Source of the DNA: Marixanthomonas ophiurae
GTDB taxonomy: Bacteria; Bacteroidota; Bacteroidia; Flavobacteriales; Flavobacteriaceae
Reading direction: 5' to 3'
Assembly (NCBI RefSeq): GCF_003413745.1
Contig: NZ_QVID01000001.1
Coordinates: 1,054,001-1,118,000 of the forward strand
Length of the DNA stretch: 64,000 bases
Part shown: positions 60,877-64,000 of the stretch, piece after piece
Position numbering within the stretch: the first letter of the stretch is position 1
How the letters are laid out: each line of letters begins with the position of its first letter
Notes under the pieces: generated by a model
Told to the model about the DNA's origin: nothing
Databases searched by the model: none
The model's input: only the letters and a program-made list of their open reading frames with translations
Program-made: the position numbers and the translations under genes

Positions 60877-61458
60877 ATGAAGACAAAATTCAAAATTTTA
60901 GTAATGACAGTAGCATTGACCTTATTTATGTCGGGCAACGCTACTGCCCAAGGAATGCCCACTTATGACAATACCAATTTTATCAGCTTGGTAAAACAAC
61001 TGATTGAATCGGGTAAACAGACTGCTCAAATGATTAAGTCTGTAAAATTCTTAAAAGATGCAAAAGAGGCCATCGAAAAGGTTTCAAATGTGGTTCAGCA
61101 ACTTAGAGCAGTTCAAGAAATTGCAGACAACAATCAACGCCTTATTCAGGTAATGCAAAATGATTTACAGGACATTTTAAACTCGCCTTATATAAAGCCA
61201 GATGAAGTAAGCAGGGTTATGGAATCGTTTGATGCTATAGTTCAAAATTCATTGGACACGGTAGATTTTATTGATGAAGTTCTATCAAGCGACTATCTAA
61301 AAATGAGCGATGCAGAGCGTGCCGCAATTTTGAAAGAAAAAGAACTGGAATCAAAGCAAATGGTTTCTACCATCACTACAAAAACGAAACGCTATCGTGA
61401 TATCATTTCATTCAGAAAAATGCAGGATAAAGTAAATAACCGCGAAACAGGATATTAA
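60877..61458 (+). CDS. traI: Conjugative transposon protein TraI (DUF4141)
   Basis: A 193-residue secreted protein with signal peptide ending ATAQG and an extended helical, coiled-coil-rich body (ESGKQTAQMIKSVKFLKDAKEA), like VirB5-type proteins. Matches DUF4141. It directly follows traG, so no traH homologue lies between. Starts 4 bp after the traG stop. Confidence 0.85.
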   Translation: MKTKFKILVMTVALTLFMSGNATAQGMPTYDNTNFISLVKQLIESGKQTAQMIKSVKFLKDAKEAIEKVSNVVQQLRAVQEIADNNQRLIQVMQNDLQDILNSPYIKPDEVSRVMESFDAIVQNSLDTVDFIDEVLSSDYLKMSDAERAAILKEKELESKQMVSTITTKTKRYRDIISFRKMQDKVNNRETGY

Positions 61459-61460
61459 AA

Positions 61461-62303
61461 ATGACCGCAACCATACTTTTAGGAATTGGATTGGAATATA
61501 TCGATACGGTATTTCAGACCATTCAGAACAGTAGCTTCTCGCAATATACTATTGCCGGAATGAAAACGCTTGCTGTCCTGTTCTTTCTGGTCAACATCCT
61601 TAAAAAGTACAATGAAGGTATTGCGGACAAAGACGGGTACACTTGGGGATTGAGTCCTGGTGAACTGGCAAAGAATTTTGCTATTGTTATTCTGGTCATA
61701 TTCTCAACGCAGGTATTAGGGTTTTTCGATGGAATTTTAGTGGCCATCGAAAGTCAATATCGAGGGACTGCACCTGCATTATTGCCATTACAGATGCAGG
61801 ATATTCCGTTAGAGGAAGATGTAAGTCTTTTTGATGCTGCGAGTTCAGCAATGACGCTTTTGTATGAGGCCTTGGTAACACCCTTATATGGGTTCAAGAT
61901 ATTAGCTTTCATTTTAAGTACAATACTCTGGATATTGGATTTGTTCATCTATCCGCTATTCTTGGCAGAGCGTTTTTTCCTTTTGGGGATAATGCAAGCG
62001 TTCTTCCCTTTGGTCATTAGCCTTGCAGTATTTGAAAAATTCCGTTCACTTGCTTATACATTCTTCAAGTTGTATGCTGCTGTATATATGTTAGTGCCGG
62101 CATTCTTTTTAGTCAATGTATTTGTTAACGCTATTTATACGGAAATCAACACCAATTTTTGGGTTAACTTATTTGGTACCGATACAGGTCAAGGCTTTTT
62201 TGCGCCTGTGGTTCAATTAGGTTCTGTTGCATTTATTGTTTTCCTGAAATTCAAATTGTACAAACGAGCAACGTCCTTTACACTCCGATTGTTTACTGCC
62301 TAA
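61461..62303 (+). CDS. traJ: Conjugative transposon protein TraJ (VirB6-like)
   Basis: A 280-residue polytopic protein with about six to seven membrane helices and a conserved central stretch (FILSTILWILDLFIYPLFLAE), matching TraJ of Bacteroidota elements, the counterpart of VirB6. It forms part of the inner-membrane channel. Two bases separate it from traI. Confidence 0.88.
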   Translation: MTATILLGIGLEYIDTVFQTIQNSSFSQYTIAGMKTLAVLFFLVNILKKYNEGIADKDGYTWGLSPGELAKNFAIVILVIFSTQVLGFFDGILVAIESQYRGTAPALLPLQMQDIPLEEDVSLFDAASSAMTLLYEALVTPLYGFKILAFILSTILWILDLFIYPLFLAERFFLLGIMQAFFPLVISLAVFEKFRSLAYTFFKLYAAVYMLVPAFFLVNVFVNAIYTEINTNFWVNLFGTDTGQGFFAPVVQLGSVAFIVFLKFKLYKRATSFTLRLFTA

Positions 62304-62323
62304 GGCAGATTAAAAATAAGAAT

Positions 62324-62938
62324 ATGAAAACACCATACAAGAATATTTATAACGTCCTAAAATTGAATCGGTTTATCGTTTTGGCAGTTGTTGTCTGTGC
62401 CTTACTGTCCAGTACCTTTTCAGTTTGGATGGTATTCAATACAAATCAAAAAGCGCTCAATAGTGCTTTTGCCATCAATACAGATGGCAGTATAATTCCC
62501 CTGAAGCTCGTAACTCAAAAAGAGAATTTTAGAGTCGAAGCTCTGGCACATTTAGAACTGTTCCACAACTACTTCTATAACATCGATGCCAGTAACTATG
62601 AAAGGAATTTGGAAAAAGCACTTTGGTTAGGCAATAGTTCTGTGGACAATCTTTACCGCCAGAAAAAAGCCGATGGTGTTTACAACAGGTTGCTTCAGTA
62701 TTCATTGGTTCAAAAAGTATTGAGTATTGACTCAAGGATAAACGAAAATAATGGCTCGTATAGTTTTACAACCACCACCATTTTTGAAATTAACAGAGGT
62801 TCAATAATTGACACCTACGAACTGTTTTCAACTGGAAACCTGATTATGGTTGACCGAAACTTTCCCAACAATCCGCACGGACTTCTAATTACAAATTACT
62901 TCGAAAACACTTTAAAAAAACTGAATGATGATAGTTGA
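62324..62938 (+). CDS. traK: Conjugative transposon protein TraK (VirB8-like)
   Basis: A 204-residue protein with one N-terminal membrane helix (residues 17-37) and a periplasmic NTF2-like domain (ALAHLELFHNYFYNIDASNYE, YSLVQKVLSIDSRI, NLIMVDRNFPNNPHGLLI), like VirB8. It links inner-membrane components to the outer channel. Followed after 31 bp by traM; no traL is seen between. Confidence 0.88.
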   Translation: MKTPYKNIYNVLKLNRFIVLAVVVCALLSSTFSVWMVFNTNQKALNSAFAINTDGSIIPLKLVTQKENFRVEALAHLELFHNYFYNIDASNYERNLEKALWLGNSSVDNLYRQKKADGVYNRLLQYSLVQKVLSIDSRINENNGSYSFTTTTIFEINRGSIIDTYELFSTGNLIMVDRNFPNNPHGLLITNYFENTLKKLNDDS

Positions 62939-62969
62939 GCCGAAAATCGGCATTTAAAAAACCAAGATT

Positions 62970-63899
62970 ATGAAAGTAGAAAAGAACAAAATAGTATTTG
63001 CAGCAGTATTGGCGGTGATTTTCATATTCCTTATTTCCTATTCCGTAATGGTAATGGGCGATGATGATAGCGAGAACGAAAGCCTACAACAAACATTAAT
63101 TCCCGATTTAGAGGAAAACCAAAAAGAGTACGATTCTAAACTGGATGCCATCAATGATTTAAAGGAAGTGCGTGAAAATAACGCACCCAGCATCTATGAT
63201 GAAAAGCTTATAGACTCGTTGGGCTTTTACGACCCAGATTTGCCCGAACGTGAAAAAGAACGTATTGTGGATAGTATTTACGATGCTGGCAAAATTCGAT
63301 ATTCTGAAAAACGCTATCAAAATCTGGGACAGAGAAAAGTTGCTCAAAAAAGCACAAAACAAATCGATTCATCAGAAATCAAACGAGAACAAAAAATTGA
63401 AGCCAAAGAATTAGGCTTAGAACATCAATTGTTCTTTGCCGCATCGCCAAAACCCAACGAGTTTTCAATCATCGGTAATACTGATGAAACAATTTACGTA
63501 GTAGTAGATGGCGACCAAATAGTCAAAGCGAATACCAGATTACGAATGCGCCTTACCAAACCTGCAATAATAAATGGTAAGCAGATGCCGAATAACACAC
63601 CAATTTTTGGGTTTATCAGCTTTCAGCCCAATCGAGCTTTAATTGAAATTGAAAATATAAAGCACCATCCTACTAAACTCAAAGCATTCGATTTGTCAGA
63701 TGGTAGTGAGGGCATTTATGTCGAGAACAATTTTCGAGCTGAAGCCACCACCGAAGTCTTGGACGATATTATTGGCGATATCAACATTCCCACCGTACCA
63801 CAAGTTGGTGGTATATCCAAAGTACTCAGACGTAACAACCGAAACGTAAAAGTTACGGTATTGAATAATTATAAATTAATTCTAAAACCTAAATTATGA
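62970..63899 (+). CDS. traM: Conjugative transposon protein TraM (VirB10-like)
   Basis: A 309-residue protein with one N-terminal membrane helix (residues 8-28), a charged proline-poor stalk up to about residue 150, and a C-terminal beta-rich domain (LRMRLTKPAIINGKQMPNNT, GSEGIYVENNFRAEAT). The layout parallels VirB10. It spans the periplasm between membranes. Confidence 0.87.
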   Translation: MKVEKNKIVFAAVLAVIFIFLISYSVMVMGDDDSENESLQQTLIPDLEENQKEYDSKLDAINDLKEVRENNAPSIYDEKLIDSLGFYDPDLPEREKERIVDSIYDAGKIRYSEKRYQNLGQRKVAQKSTKQIDSSEIKREQKIEAKELGLEHQLFFAASPKPNEFSIIGNTDETIYVVVDGDQIVKANTRLRMRLTKPAIINGKQMPNNTPIFGFISFQPNRALIEIENIKHHPTKLKAFDLSDGSEGIYVENNFRAEATTEVLDDIIGDINIPTVPQVGGISKVLRRNNRNVKVTVLNNYKLILKPKL

Positions 63900-63930
63900 G
63901 CCCATAATGGGCATTTAAAAACACACTCTT

Positions 63931-64000
63931 ATGAAAAAGTATATCATAATTTCCACTCTTGTTTTAAGTTTCGCTTTCGCGAAAGCGCAAACAACTACAG
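63931..64000 (+). CDS. traN: Conjugative transposon protein TraN, start only
   Basis: ATG at 63931 begins MKKYIIISTLVLSFAFAKAQ, a signal peptide, and the frame is open to the window end. Position after traM makes it TraN (DUF4138, VirB9-like), but too little sequence is present to prove this. The signal peptide region contains a 16-bp palindrome. Confidence 0.6.
   Translation, partial: MKKYIIISTLVLSFAFAKAQTTT

Larger units (their letters stand above)
33769..64000 (+). mobile_element. Integrative conjugative element, left part (CTnDOT-like)
   Basis: Everything after tRNA-Asp reads as one integrated conjugative element: tyrosine recombinase next to the tRNA, metal-resistance cargo, RteC, an excisionase-like HTH gene with replication/ATPase genes, mercury genes, and the ordered conjugation genes traE to traN. 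The exact left end is presumed to lie in the tRNA 3' half. The right end, relaxase and coupling protein are outside the window. Confidence 0.88.

Noticed and set aside
33769-64000. Second copy of the tRNA-Asp 3' end marking the right end of the element
   Set aside because: None was found by eye, and the tra operon continues past the window, so the right end must be outside.
1-64000. CRISPR arrays, rRNA genes or insertion sequences
   Set aside because: No regular repeat-spacer pattern, no rRNA-like sequence and no transposase gene was seen.

Overview
The window is AT-rich Bacteroidota DNA, almost certainly from a member of the Flavobacteriaceae. Four things point there: promoters of the TTTG / TAnnTTTG type instead of -35/-10 boxes; a type IX secretion (Por) sorting domain; families largely confined to this phylum (DUF4271, DUF4296, the RteC and TraE-TraN conjugation set, a DnaE with a fused proofreading domain, S16 with a long Ala/Glu tail); and a tyrosine recombinase of the CTnDOT type. 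No genus can be named from sequence reading alone.

Positions 1-33,768 are ordinary chromosome. They hold short operons for central metabolism and housekeeping: saccharopine dehydrogenase, PEP carboxykinase, HemD with DUF4271, a dolichyl-phosphate-mannose-synthase-like enzyme with dihydroorotase and a DUF4296 lipoprotein, TyrRS, a LuxE-like protein, a T9SS-secreted protein, an OmpR/PhoR-type two-component system, TrmB, a LysE exporter with an alkyltransferase-like protein, an Fe-S/electron-transfer group (Mrp, NifU, a ferredoxin-NADP reductase and a 2Fe-2S ferredoxin), a lipase-like and a phosphoesterase gene, a glutaryl-CoA-dehydrogenase-like enzyme, RimM with S16, DnaE, thioredoxin, a ClpP-type protease and a DUF58 protein. 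This part ends in a tRNA-Asp gene.

From the tRNA-Asp 3' end to the end of the window (33,769-64,000) lies the left part of an integrative conjugative element (ICE). Its order is: IntDOT-like integrase; an unrecognised gene; a large heavy-metal cargo block (36.6-52.6 kb); RteC; an excisionase-like HTH protein with replication/ATPase genes; a small divergent mercury locus (ArsR, MerT-MerP fusion, GDCCVxC protein); an N-acetylmuramoyl-L-alanine amidase; and the conjugation genes traE, F, G, I, J, K, M and the start of traN. The relaxase, coupling protein and right attachment site must lie beyond the window.

The metal block appears to be a layered export system. It combines a trans-envelope RND pump whose inner-membrane protein is fused to a TolC-like outer-membrane factor, its adaptor, a PII-like protein, two Fur-family regulators, two SpoIIAA-like (STAS) proteins, two different P1B-type ATPases (an SPC type and a CPC type), an APC permease and several tiny membrane proteins. 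An exceptionally long dyad inside its first promoter is the best candidate for the metal-responsive operator. The mercury locus has uptake and sensing genes but no reductase in view. The most interesting items are the RND-TolC fusion with an internal signal-peptide-like segment, the duplicated Fur/STAS/ATPase modules, the operator dyads, and a 15-bp element shared in opposite orientation by the integrase and excisionase-gene upstream regions.
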